A DNA stretch of 64,000 nucleotides from Chloroflexota bacterium (GTDB taxonomy: Bacteria > Chloroflexota > UBA11872): contig JAPOXD010000023.1 in NCBI GenBank assembly GCA_026707285.1, positions 186,001-250,000 on the forward strand, given 5' to 3'. The position numbers were made by a program, and so were the translations under genes. Below the pieces are notes generated by a model, which did not search any database, was not told the DNA's origin, and saw nothing but the letters and a program-made list of their open reading frames with translations. Numbering within the stretch: the stretch's first letter is position 1; every line of letters starts with the position of its first letter. This document shows positions 35,088 through 45,190 of the stretch, piece by piece.

Positions 35088-36086
35088 ATGCCAATTCCGC
35101 GACGCGTCGCCGTCACCGAAGTCAACCACTGGCACTCGTCCTTCGACGCCGCCTACCTGCAAGTGCTGCGCGATCTCGATGTCGACATCGTGGGGGTGTC
35201 GGACGCGGACCTGGCGCTCGCCGAGGACCGGGCGCGGCGCTTCGACAGCCGCGCGTTCGCCGACTACCGCGCCATGATCGAGGAGACCAAGCCCGACTTC
35301 GTCGTCGCGCTCGGGCGGCATATCGACATGCCGGCTATCGCCCGCTTCCTCATCGAAGCCGACATTCCCTTCATGATGGAAAAACCCATGGGCACCACGG
35401 CCGAGGACGTGAACGCGCTGGCGGACCTGGCCGAGGCGCGCGGCGCCTGGGCGGCGGTGCCGTTCCCGAACCGCCTGCTGCCGTGGGCCGTTCGGGCCAA
35501 GGCCATGATCGAGGCCGGCGAGTTCGGAAAGATCTCGCACGTCGTGATGCGCCTGATCCGCCCCACCATGCAGCGTTATGTCGAATGGGATTCGCCCTGG
35601 ATGTGGGACCGGGAGCTCGCCGGCGGCGGGGCCCTGCTCAACCTCGGCGGCCACGGCATGGACCTCGCCCGGATGCTGCTAGGACCGGACGTGTCGGTGG
35701 CGACGGCGGTCATCAGCAACCGCGTGCACCAGGCGCAGGTCGAGGACTACGCCCTGGCCACGCTGCGCAACGGCGACGGCGCGCTGATTCACGTCGAGGT
35801 CGGCTACACCTGGCCCACCTGGCCCGCCAACGAGAGCGACCTCGAGTTCAAGGTCGCCGGCGAAAAGGCGGCGTTGCGCGTCGTGCCCGGCGGCCTGCAG
35901 GTCATCGCGCCGGGACGCGACGACCGCTATCCCGGCGCCGCATCCGCCGCCGGAAACTATCCGCCCCTCATCTCGGACATGCTCGAGCGCGCCGGCCGCG
36001 GCGACCCGCCGGCCATCACCGCCAGGGACTGCGCCAACGCCATGCAGCTGGTCCACGACGCCTACCGGCTCGCCGGACGCCAGTAG
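35088..36086 (+). CDS. Gfo/Idh/MocA-family sugar oxidoreductase
   Basis: A 332-residue NAD(P)-dependent oxidoreductase. The N-terminal Rossmann half carries the catalytic-Lys motif FMMEKPMG (about residue 100) and the C-terminal half has GGALLNLGGHGMDLARMLLG with the conserved His. The first glycine motif is degenerate (AVTEVNHWHSSF instead of GxGxxG), so cofactor binding may differ. Such enzymes oxidise or epimerise sugars, inositols and their acids. It has no coupled partner; the sugar isomerase/cupin group is further downstream on the other strand. Confidence 0.82.
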   Translation: MPIPRRVAVTEVNHWHSSFDAAYLQVLRDLDVDIVGVSDADLALAEDRARRFDSRAFADYRAMIEETKPDFVVALGRHIDMPAIARFLIEADIPFMMEKPMGTTAEDVNALADLAEARGAWAAVPFPNRLLPWAVRAKAMIEAGEFGKISHVVMRLIRPTMQRYVEWDSPWMWDRELAGGGALLNLGGHGMDLARMLLGPDVSVATAVISNRVHQAQVEDYALATLRNGDGALIHVEVGYTWPTWPANESDLEFKVAGEKAALRVVPGGLQVIAPGRDDRYPGAASAAGNYPPLISDMLERAGRGDPPAITARDCANAMQLVHDAYRLAGRQ

Positions 36087-36097
36087 CCCGGCCGGAG

Positions 36098-36502
36098 CTA
36101 GTCCGGCAGCGGCAGGTCGATCCCCAGCGGCTCGAGCTCGGCGGCCAGCTCGAGCAACTCATCGACGGCCTTCTCCAGTCGCGCCGCGATCCGCGCCGCC
36201 GCCTCGTCCGCATCGTCCGACTCCGACGGCAATGTGATCTCCCGCGAGTAGCACCCGGCAAACGTGCACGCGCCCGGGAAGAACCGCGACCTCCTGACCG
36301 GCGTGAATCCCATCACCCGCAGCGCGTGACTCTCCCGAAACCGCCGCGACATGCTCGTGATGGCCGGCGCCGGCTGTACGTGCAGCCACCAGGCCCCGTC
36401 GGCCTCGCGCGCGATCACGAAACCAAACCGCCCCGACGACCGCCGCGCCACCTCCACCGCGGCCTCGGAGTGCCCCGGGCCCGAAAACGGCTCACGCATC
36501 AC
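36098..36502 (-). CDS. Hypothetical protein, 134 residues
   Basis: A soluble, Arg- and Glu-rich protein with no signal peptide or membrane helix. The middle (GAWWLHVQPAPAITSMSRRF and FTPVRRSRFFPGACTFAGCY, with two Cys) looks like a small beta domain; the end is an acidic helix (AARIAARLEKAVDELLELAAEL). I recognise no family. Amino-acid use fits a real gene, and it fills the gap between two + strand genes, ending 11 bases past the oxidoreductase. Start could be either of two adjacent Met codons. Confidence 0.5.
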   Translation of the reverse strand: MMREPFSGPGHSEAAVEVARRSSGRFGFVIAREADGAWWLHVQPAPAITSMSRRFRESHALRVMGFTPVRRSRFFPGACTFAGCYSREITLPSESDDADEAAARIAARLEKAVDELLELAAELEPLGIDLPLPD

Positions 36503-36602
36503 GGCTCACACATTCCTGTTGTAGGTCACAATTCCGGCTGCCAAGATACATAGGCAAGCAGCCCGACAAACTTAACAACGGCACGACGCAAGGAGAATCC
36601 CC

Positions 36603-37445
36603 ATGGCTGAATACGCAAACCCCGACGCGCTCGTCAGCGCGGACTGGGTCGCCGAGCACGGCGCCGACGCGAACGTCCGCCTCGTCGAGGTGGACGTCGA
36701 CACCACGGCCTACGAATCGGGGCACATCGCCGGCGCCGTCGGCTGGAACTGGCAGTCCCAGCTTTCGGACCAGGTGCGGCGCGACATCGCCACCCAGTCC
36801 CAATGGGAAGAGTTGCTGGGCGCCTCCGGCATCTCCAACGACACCCACGTGGTCCTCTACGGCGACAACAACAACTGGTTTGCGGCCTTCGCCTACTGGA
36901 TCTTCAAGCTCTACGGGCATGACGCCGTGAGCCTGATGAATGGCGGGCGCTTGAAGTGGGAGAAGGACGGACGCGCGCTGACGACCGATGCGCCGTCGGT
37001 CGCCGCCGCCTCCTACCAGGCCAAGGCCCCCGACGCCGGCCTGCGCGCGTTTCAGCACAACGTCCTCGACGCGCTCGGCGACAGCGAGTCGGTGATGATC
37101 GACGTTCGCTCGCCGGCCGAGTTCAACGGCGAGATCATGGCGCCTCCGGGCCTGCCCGAGACCGCGCAGCGCATGGGCCACATCCCCGGGGCGCACAACG
37201 TGCCCTGGCTCACGGCGGTCAACGAGGAGGACGGCACCTTCAAGTCCGCCGACGAGCTGCAGGAGATCTACGGCGGCAAGGGCGCTAGTGCCGACAAGGA
37301 CATCATCGCCTACTGCCGCATCGGCGAGCGGTCCTCGCACACCTGGTTCGCGCTCAAGGAGCTGCTCGGGTTGCCCAACGTGCGCAACTACGACGGCTCG
37401 TGGACCGAGTGGGGCTCGATGATCGGCGTGCCGATCGAGAAGTAG
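36603..37445 (+). CDS. sseA: Two-domain thiosulfate sulfurtransferase (rhodanese)
   Basis: A 280-residue protein with two rhodanese domains. The first (about 10-125) lacks the active Cys, as usual (YGDNNNWFAAFAYW). The second (about 150-280) has the persulfide loop YCRIGERSS with the catalytic Cys and the preceding VMIDVRSPAEFNG. It transfers sulfane sulfur from thiosulfate or 3-mercaptopyruvate to acceptors such as cyanide or thiols. AAGGAGA lies 7 bases before ATG 36603, a strong start. Single gene followed by repeats. Confidence 0.92.
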   Translation: MAEYANPDALVSADWVAEHGADANVRLVEVDVDTTAYESGHIAGAVGWNWQSQLSDQVRRDIATQSQWEELLGASGISNDTHVVLYGDNNNWFAAFAYWIFKLYGHDAVSLMNGGRLKWEKDGRALTTDAPSVAAASYQAKAPDAGLRAFQHNVLDALGDSESVMIDVRSPAEFNGEIMAPPGLPETAQRMGHIPGAHNVPWLTAVNEEDGTFKSADELQEIYGGKGASADKDIIAYCRIGERSSHTWFALKELLGLPNVRNYDGSWTEWGSMIGVPIEK

Positions 37446-37459
37446 GCCTCCGGAGAGCC

Positions 37460-37485
37460 GGGCGCCCACAAGGGGCGCCCCTATA
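37460..37485. repeat. TGTAGGGGC-family repeat, reverse copy
   Basis: GGGCGCCCACAAGGGGCGCC followed by CCTATA. It forms an inverted pair with the next copy 14 bases on. Confidence 0.6.
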
Positions 37486-37498
37486 GGGGCTGAGTCCG

Positions 37499-37560
37499 TG
37501 TAGGGGCAGCCCTTGTGGCTGCCCGTGCCCGGAGGCTCCCGCGGCGTGCAGCGTGGGACC
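37499..37560. repeat. Composite repeat: TGTAGGGGC unit plus GCGTGCAGCGTGGG unit
   Basis: 37499-37525 is a near-exact copy of 20296-20322, followed after about 20 bases by GCGTGCAGCGTGGGA as at 20345. Lies between the convergent rhodanese and TIM-barrel isomerase genes. Confidence 0.7.
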
Positions 37561-37610
37561 TACCGCGGATGAATCGCCGTGCCGTGCCTCGCGGCACAGC
37601 ACCCCACAGC

Positions 37611-38381
37611 CTACGCCTGCGCCATCACCCGCTTCAGAATCTCGAAGCTCCGGATCATCGCGTCGCGGGGGTCCGGCAGCTTCGGGTTCATCTCGATCGA
37701 AATCTGCCCGTCGTAGCCGTGCCGCCGCAGCGCGCGCACGGCGTCCACCAAGTCCTGCTCCTGCTGCAGCCCGTCCAGCAGCGCCATGTGATCGTCCAGC
37801 TCGCCGCGATTGTCGTCGAAGTGGACGAACGTCATCAGGTCGCCCAGCGCCGCCACGGCGTCCGGCACGCTCTCGCGGCTGATCTGGGCGTGGCCGATAT
37901 CCAGCAGCACGTACAGGTTGGGATGCGCCACGTCCTCGACGAAGGCCAGCGTCTCCGCCACGCTCGGCAGCGCGTAGCCGGGAAAGTGCTCGATGCCGAA
38001 CTTGATGCCCAGGCGCGCGGATTCCTCGGTGAGCGCCACCACGGCCTCGCGGTAGCGCGCCCGCGACGCCGGATCTACCGCCGACGCCGCCGCCGGCGGC
38101 AGGTAGACGAACTCGGCATTCAGCTCCGCCGCCTCGGCCAGACCCGCGCGCATGTGATCCAACGCCGCGGTCCGCGCCGCGTCATCGGCGGCCTCCAGCG
38201 CCGCGCCCTCGGGCAGCAGGTGCGCGATCGCCACGCTGGCCACCGGCAAGCCGCTGGCCGCGTCCCAACCGGCGGCGAACCCCGGGTCCACGTCGATCGC
38301 CTCGAAGCCCGCCTCCTTGGCCCAGGCCGCGGCCTCGTGGGGGTCTTCGGGCAAGGACCACAAGCAGGCGCCGATCCGCAT
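37611..38381 (-). CDS. Sugar phosphate isomerase/epimerase-like TIM-barrel protein
   Basis: A 256-residue AP-endonuclease-2-fold (xylose-isomerase-like) protein. Metal-binding positions of the family are recognisable: IKFGIEHFPGY (Glu/His), VLLDIGHAQI (Asp, His), TFVHFDDN (His, Asp) and QISIEMNP (Glu). Members isomerise or epimerise sugars, keto-acids or inosose. It is the last gene of a minus-strand set (epimerase at 39610, bicupin at 38421, this gene), which suggests a pathway for one sugar acid. The substrate is not evident. Confidence 0.85.
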   Translation of the reverse strand: MRIGACLWSLPEDPHEAAAWAKEAGFEAIDVDPGFAAGWDAASGLPVASVAIAHLLPEGAALEAADDAARTAALDHMRAGLAEAAELNAEFVYLPPAAASAVDPASRARYREAVVALTEESARLGIKFGIEHFPGYALPSVAETLAFVEDVAHPNLYVLLDIGHAQISRESVPDAVAALGDLMTFVHFDDNRGELDDHMALLDGLQQEQDLVDAVRALRRHGYDGQISIEMNPKLPDPRDAMIRSFEILKRVMAQA

Positions 38382-38420
38382 TTCGAGCTCCTTCGGCAGG
38401 TGCGACGTTTCGCGGGCGTG

Positions 38421-39587
38421 TCAGTCGGCTTGGAGCGAGGCCTCGAGCAGGAGGCACGCGCCATCTAGCGCGCGCAGGGTAGCGCGTAGACCGGCGGGGA
38501 TGCCCACGTGGTCCCGCGGACCGAGCTCGATCGAAACCCCGGCCATAGCGAGATTCAGGCGGCCCTCGCGCACCGAGAGGATGTGGAACTCGTCGAAGCC
38601 GAGCGACATTGCCTCCTCGCCCACGTGCATGGCCGCCAGCTCCAGGCCGCCGGTGGCCGGACGGGCCGTCCGCTCGGCGTCGATGAGCACCCGGCGCTCG
38701 CCGGCCGGCCCCTGCCGCAGCGCCGCCAGCGCCGGCTCGAGGTGAACGGAGCGGTTCATGCCCGCCGACTCGAGCGGCGTCTCCGGCCAGTCGTGCGTGG
38801 GCGACGGCCGCGGCTCGACGTCGAAGAACACGCCCCACCCATCCAGCGTCCGCGAGCCAAACACGAACGGCACGAAGTGGTCGTGGCCGCTCAGGTTGTC
38901 GAACCCGTGGTCCAGCAGCGGCGGAATCGGCATGGCGTACGGCGCGGTCACCGTCGCGGCACGTCCGTCGAGCAGCGTTCGCCCGTGCACGCCCTCGTAT
39001 CCCAGGTGAATCTCCACTTGCAGCGCGTGCCGGTGTGTCGTCGCGCCCCCGCTGGCCGCCGTCACGAAGGCGGAGTTCCACGAGATGTGGTCGCCGTAGA
39101 CCAGCGGCACGATCACGACCTCGATGCCCGGCACCTTGTAGCTCGCCTGCTCGGGCAGGTCGTCGTCGCGCATGGGCACGATGCCGTCGGACGTGCGAAT
39201 CGCATCGATCACGGCCTGAAACCGATCCCGTATACCGTGCGCCGCCGCCGGCGCCTCGGGACCTGACAGCGCGGCTTGAACCTCGTCGCTCCAGGCGTGA
39301 TACCAGGCCAGCGTCGGCGCCGCGGCGCGCAGGTCGGCCGGCACGGGACGCATCGCCAGCGCCTGCAAGTCGCGCAACCGGCGCTGCGCCGCTCGCACGC
39401 CTGGCGCGTCACTGAACGGGTCCAGCGCCAGGCGCGTGGCGTGGAATGCCCCAACCGTCTGCGTGCGATAGGCATAGGCGTAGAGGCGCGCCAGATCGAT
39501 GTCGGACTGCGTGAGTTCCGAAACGTCCCGGCGACCGTCGATCGCCGCTTGCGCCAGCGCCGCCAGGTCGCGATAGCGAGAGTTCAT
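38421..39587 (-). CDS. Two-domain cupin protein of unknown function
   Basis: A 388-residue protein. Residues 1-130 are helical with no clear family. A first cupin barrel carries THRHALQVEIHLGYEG with two His and a Glu at metal-ligand spacing. A second barrel near the C-terminus has FDEFHILSVREGRLNLAMAG and a hydrophobic end. Another His-containing segment (LLDHGFDNLSGHDHFVPF) lies between. It could be a metal-dependent isomerase, lyase or dioxygenase acting on a sugar acid. The gene is 22 bases from the epimerase gene and 39 from the TIM-barrel isomerase, so the three probably act together. Confidence 0.65.
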   Translation of the reverse strand: MNSRYRDLAALAQAAIDGRRDVSELTQSDIDLARLYAYAYRTQTVGAFHATRLALDPFSDAPGVRAAQRRLRDLQALAMRPVPADLRAAAPTLAWYHAWSDEVQAALSGPEAPAAAHGIRDRFQAVIDAIRTSDGIVPMRDDDLPEQASYKVPGIEVVIVPLVYGDHISWNSAFVTAASGGATTHRHALQVEIHLGYEGVHGRTLLDGRAATVTAPYAMPIPPLLDHGFDNLSGHDHFVPFVFGSRTLDGWGVFFDVEPRPSPTHDWPETPLESAGMNRSVHLEPALAALRQGPAGERRVLIDAERTARPATGGLELAAMHVGEEAMSLGFDEFHILSVREGRLNLAMAGVSIELGPRDHVGIPAGLRATLRALDGACLLLEASLQAD

Positions 39588-39609
39588 CGGCGGTTGCGGC
39601 GCCTGCGGC

Positions 39610-40551
39610 CTACGCCGGCGCGCCGAGGGCGTCCAGGTTCGCGGCGGTCATGCGCTCCAGGTCGAAGCGCGGCTGCCAGCCCCAGTCCGCGCGCGCCGCC
39701 GAGTCGTCCATGCGCGACGGCCAGCTATCCACGATGTCCGCGCGCACCGGATCGATTTCGAACCGCAGGCGAGCCTCGGGCAGCCGCGCCTGCACCGCGT
39801 CCACCATCTCCTGGACGCTCGGTCCCGCCCCGATGATGTGGTAGACGCGGCGCGAGAGATTGCCCTCGTCGGCGTCGTTGAGGAGCTGCAGCGCGCCCAC
39901 CACGTCATCCACCCAGACGATGGGAACGCGGGTGTTCGGATAGACGTAGAGGTCGTAGGCGCCGTCGCGCACGGCATTGACGAATAGATCGCATACGAAG
40001 GCGCTGGCCGCGCCGCCCGCTGGCGCCGTTGGGGCCACCATGGCGGCCAACCGCACCGCCCGGAAGTCCAGCCCGAATCGCTGGTGGTAATAGACCCCCA
40101 GGCGCTCGCCAAGAACCTTGGTCACGCCGTAGAGACCCGACGGCCACTGCGGCACGTCCTCCGTGATCGGCTCGGGCAAGCCGGCGCCGTAAGTCGCCAC
40201 CGTGCTCGTGAACACCACCCGGCCGATCCCGAACCTGCGCGCCGCCTCCAGGACGTTGCGCGTCCCGTCCACGTTCACACGCCAGGCCAGCTCCGAATCG
40301 GTTTCCGCCAGCCCGGACAGGATCGCCGCGAGATGGAAGATCGAGTCGGGCCGAAACTCCGCCACGACCTCGTCCACCGCCGCCGCGTCCTGGACGCTGC
40401 CAATGCGTGCGTCGACCTGCGCGAAGGCGTCCGACGGCACGACCGGCTCGTTGCTGACGTCCAGCGACAGCACCTCGTCGCCGCGGGCGACCAGCGCCGC
40501 CGACAGGCGCGACCCAATGCTCCCCGCGCCACCGAAGATCAGTGCCCGCAT
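39610..40551 (-). CDS. NAD-dependent epimerase/dehydratase (DenD-like)
   Basis: A 313-residue extended SDR: FGGAGSIGS (6-14) binds NAD, and the catalytic pair is Tyr141/Lys145 in YGVTK, with the upstream Ser/Thr in FTSTVATYG. The FHLAAILSGLAETD block resembles D-erythronate dehydrogenase (DenD)-type enzymes, which oxidise four-carbon sugar acids, rather than nucleotide-sugar epimerases. It is the first gene of the three-gene cupin/isomerase set. A generic epimerase role cannot be excluded. Confidence 0.82.
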   Translation of the reverse strand: MRALIFGGAGSIGSRLSAALVARGDEVLSLDVSNEPVVPSDAFAQVDARIGSVQDAAAVDEVVAEFRPDSIFHLAAILSGLAETDSELAWRVNVDGTRNVLEAARRFGIGRVVFTSTVATYGAGLPEPITEDVPQWPSGLYGVTKVLGERLGVYYHQRFGLDFRAVRLAAMVAPTAPAGGAASAFVCDLFVNAVRDGAYDLYVYPNTRVPIVWVDDVVGALQLLNDADEGNLSRRVYHIIGAGPSVQEMVDAVQARLPEARLRFEIDPVRADIVDSWPSRMDDSAARADWGWQPRFDLERMTAANLDALGAPA

Positions 40552-40602
40552 CGCTCTGCGCCTCTCAGTCGAAACCGCCGAACGGCGTTCGGCTCATGAT
40601 AT

Positions 40603-42557
<1,955 letters not shown>

Positions 42558-42561
<4 letters not shown>

Positions 42562-44033
42562 GTGTCCGGCTCCTCGACGGGCGCCCAGCGGCGAGCCCGA
42601 TCGACGGCGGCCCGCCATGTCTCCCGTGACACGGCGCCCAGATCGTCGCGCGCCTCGATCACGCGATCGGGCGGACGGTTGCGCCGAATCTCCTCCGCCG
42701 TACCCCAGACGCCCGCCGCCAAACCCGCAAGGAACGCCGCGCCCAGGGCTGTCGTCTCCAGCTGCGCGGGGCGAACCACCGGCCGCCCCGCGACCGCGGC
42801 CTGCAACTCCAGCAGCAGGTCGCTGGCGGCCGCCCCGCCGTCCACCCGCAGCGGCGCATCGCTCGGGTCCATCACGTCGAGGACGTCCGCGATCTGGTGC
42901 GCGATGCCTTCCAGCGCGGCGCGGCAGAGGTGGTCGGCGGTCACCCCCGCCGTCAGTCCCACGATCACGCCGCGCGCCCGCGGGTCCCAGTTGGGCGTGC
43001 CCAGACCCGCGAACGCCGGCACGATCACCGCGCCCGCCGAATCTGGCACGCGCCGCGCGCGCACCTCGCACTCCCGGGCCTGCGCGATGAGCCCCAGGCC
43101 GTCGCGCAGCCACTGGATCAGCGCGCCGGCCACGAACACGCTGCCCTCCCGGGCGAGGGTCACGCTTCCCGCGCGGCGCCAGGCGACGGTCGTCAGCAGC
43201 CCGGCCACCTCCTCCGGTCGCTCCTCACCGGCGACCTGCAACAGAAATCCGCCCGTCCCATAGGTCACCTTGGTATCGCCCGGTGCATGAGCCAGGTGGC
43301 CGAACAACGCCGCCTGCTGGTCCCCGGCGAGACCGCTGATCGGGATGTCCGCCGGGAGGCCCGCGCCCTCGCGGGTGCGGGCGACCTCACCGGCGGAGTC
43401 GACGATCGCCGGCAGCGCCTCGCGCGGCACGCCGAACAGCTCCAGCAATTCGTCGCACCACGTTTGCGTTGCCAGGTCCATCAGCATCGTGCGCGAGGCG
43501 TTCGAGACATCGGTGACGTGCGCGCCGCCGGTGAGGTTCCACACCACCCAGGCGTCCACCGTGCCCAGCCGCAGGCTGCCGCGCTCCGCCGCCTCGCGCA
43601 CCGGGCCACGATGAGCCAGCATCCACTCATACGCCGTGGCCGAGAAGTAAGGGTCGACGGTCAGCCCTGTCAGCGAAGCAACGCGCGGCCCCCATCCGTC
43701 CGCGCGCAGCGCCTCACAGCGCGGCGCCGTGCGCCGGTCCTGCCACACGATCGCCGGCGCGAGCGGGCGGCCCGAGGCGGCGTCCCAAGCCACTGCCGTC
43801 TCGCGTTGATTGGTGATGCCAATGGCCGCCAGCGGCGGGTCGCCGGCGTCGGCGAGCGCAAGTTGCGCCGCGCGCTGTACGCTACGCCGGATCTCCGCCG
43901 CATCCTGCTCGACCCAGCCGGGCCGGGGGTGATGGGCGGTGATTGGGACGTGTCCCTGACCCGCCACGGTTGCATCCGGCGCCACGACCAGCGCCGCGGT
44001 GCCGCTGGTCCCCTGGTCGATCGCAAGGATCAC
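42558..44033 (-). CDS. glpK: Glycerol kinase
   Basis: A 491-residue FGGY kinase converting glycerol to glycerol 3-phosphate. AIDQGTSGTAALV is the ATP loop. GITNQRETAVAWD, PAIVWQDRR and GLAGDQQAALFG are the GlpK signature blocks, and YGTGGFLLQ follows. The product could feed the PlsY-like acyltransferase at 58222. It overlaps the acetoacetyl-CoA synthetase gene, so the two are cotranscribed although they are metabolically distant. No glycerol facilitator or dehydrogenase gene is nearby. Confidence 0.94.
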
Positions 44034-44096
44034 GGCGGTGCCTGAGTCCGAGGGGTCGGGTACGGTAGCATGACGTTCAACAGGGGTTGCGCACGA

Positions 44097-44696
44097 GTGG
44101 TTCTCAGCGATAGGAGCCTACGCGAGGTCATCGCCTCAGGGCGCCTTCGCATCGAGCCGTTTGACGATGCCGCGGTACAGCCGTCCAGCATCGACCTGCG
44201 GCTCGGCACTGTCATGCGGGTATTCCTGAACCACACCGACACGCACATCGACCCACGCATAGATCAGGAAACGTTAACTGAGCAGGTGTCCATTCGTCCC
44301 GGTGAGCCGTTTGTGCTCCATCCCGGCGAGTTCGTCCTCGGCGGCACCATGGAGCACGTCGCCATGCCGGACGATTTGGTCGGTCGCATCGAAGGCAAGA
44401 GCTCGCTCGGACGCCTCGGCCTGATGGTGCACAGCACCGCCGGCTACGTTGATCCGGGTTTCCAGGGCAAGTTCACGCTGGAGCTGGCCAACATTGCCAC
44501 CCTGCCGATCCTGCTCTGGCCCACCATGAAGATTGGCCAACTCTCCATCATGCACTTGACCACCCCTGCCGAGCGGCCCTACGGATCGCCCGGTCTCGGC
44601 AGCAAGTATCAGGGCCAGCCGGAGTCGACGCCCAGCCGGGCGCATCTGGGATTCTCCGAAGTCCCGAACCACCATGGAGGCAACGAATCAGGATGA
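44097..44696 (+). CDS. dcd: dCTP deaminase
   Basis: A 199-residue trimeric enzyme that deaminates dCTP to dUTP (possibly the bifunctional form that goes to dUMP). VLSDRSLREVI opens the family fold; QPSSIDLRLG, GKSSLGRLGLMVHSTAGYVD and PGFQGKFTLELAN carry the active-site Ser, Arg and Glu. GTG 44097 gives the usual N-terminus; the frame reaches back to ATG 44070. The Nudix gene overlaps its stop by ATGA, forming a small nucleotide-sanitation pair. Confidence 0.93.
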   Translation: MVLSDRSLREVIASGRLRIEPFDDAAVQPSSIDLRLGTVMRVFLNHTDTHIDPRIDQETLTEQVSIRPGEPFVLHPGEFVLGGTMEHVAMPDDLVGRIEGKSSLGRLGLMVHSTAGYVDPGFQGKFTLELANIATLPILLWPTMKIGQLSIMHLTTPAERPYGSPGLGSKYQGQPESTPSRAHLGFSEVPNHHGGNESG

Positions 44697-45178
44697 CCGC
44701 CGAACCGCAGCAACCGTCCGCCGTCAACAACGAAGACGAACCGTATCTGGAATCCTCCGGGGGCGTCGTCTACCGCGTGCGCCGGGGCCGCATCCAGGTG
44801 GCGCTGGTGCAAACACAGCGCGGCGCCTGGGTCCTCCCCAAGGGCGCCGTTGAGCGCGGCGAGGCGCCCGACGACGCCGCCGTGCGCGAAGTCCTGGAAG
44901 AGACCGGCATCGTCAGCGACGTGCAGGAGAACCTCGGCGAGATTCGCTACGAGGTTCGGCCCGACCTCTGGACGGGCTTCGTGCCAAAGATCGTGCACCA
45001 GTACCTGCTGCTGGCGCGCGGCGGCAACATCCGGCCCGACCCGGCCGAACACGTGGAAGCGCGCTGGGTCAGCGTGTCGGACGCCATTCGCATGCTGCAT
45101 CACGCCAACGAACGCACGGTCATGGTGCGCGCCGAGGAAAGTCTGCGGCGGATGGTGCCCGAGGGCGCCACACCCTAG
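44693..45178 (+). CDS. Nudix hydrolase
   Basis: A 161-residue protein with a complete Nudix box from Gly to Glu-Glu-x-Gly (GAVERGEAPDDAAVREVLEE continuing TGI, about residues 51-73). The short N-terminal tail is disordered. It hydrolyses a nucleoside diphosphate linked to another group; the family cannot be narrowed from sequence, but coupling to dcd by ATGA suggests a nucleotide or dNTP clean-up role. MutT-like 8-oxo-dGTPase, diadenosine polyphosphate hydrolase and NDP-sugar hydrolase remain possible. Confidence 0.9.
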   Translation: MTAEPQQPSAVNNEDEPYLESSGGVVYRVRRGRIQVALVQTQRGAWVLPKGAVERGEAPDDAAVREVLEETGIVSDVQENLGEIRYEVRPDLWTGFVPKIVHQYLLLARGGNIRPDPAEHVEARWVSVSDAIRMLHHANERTVMVRAEESLRRMVPEGATP

Positions 45179-45190
45179 GAGACGCTCTCG

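Noticed and set aside
42562-43113. Extension of the acetoacetyl-CoA synthetase frame to 836 codons
   Set aside because: The extra part is Arg/Gly-rich shadow of glpK; the enzyme's normal N-terminus begins at 42561 or 42552.
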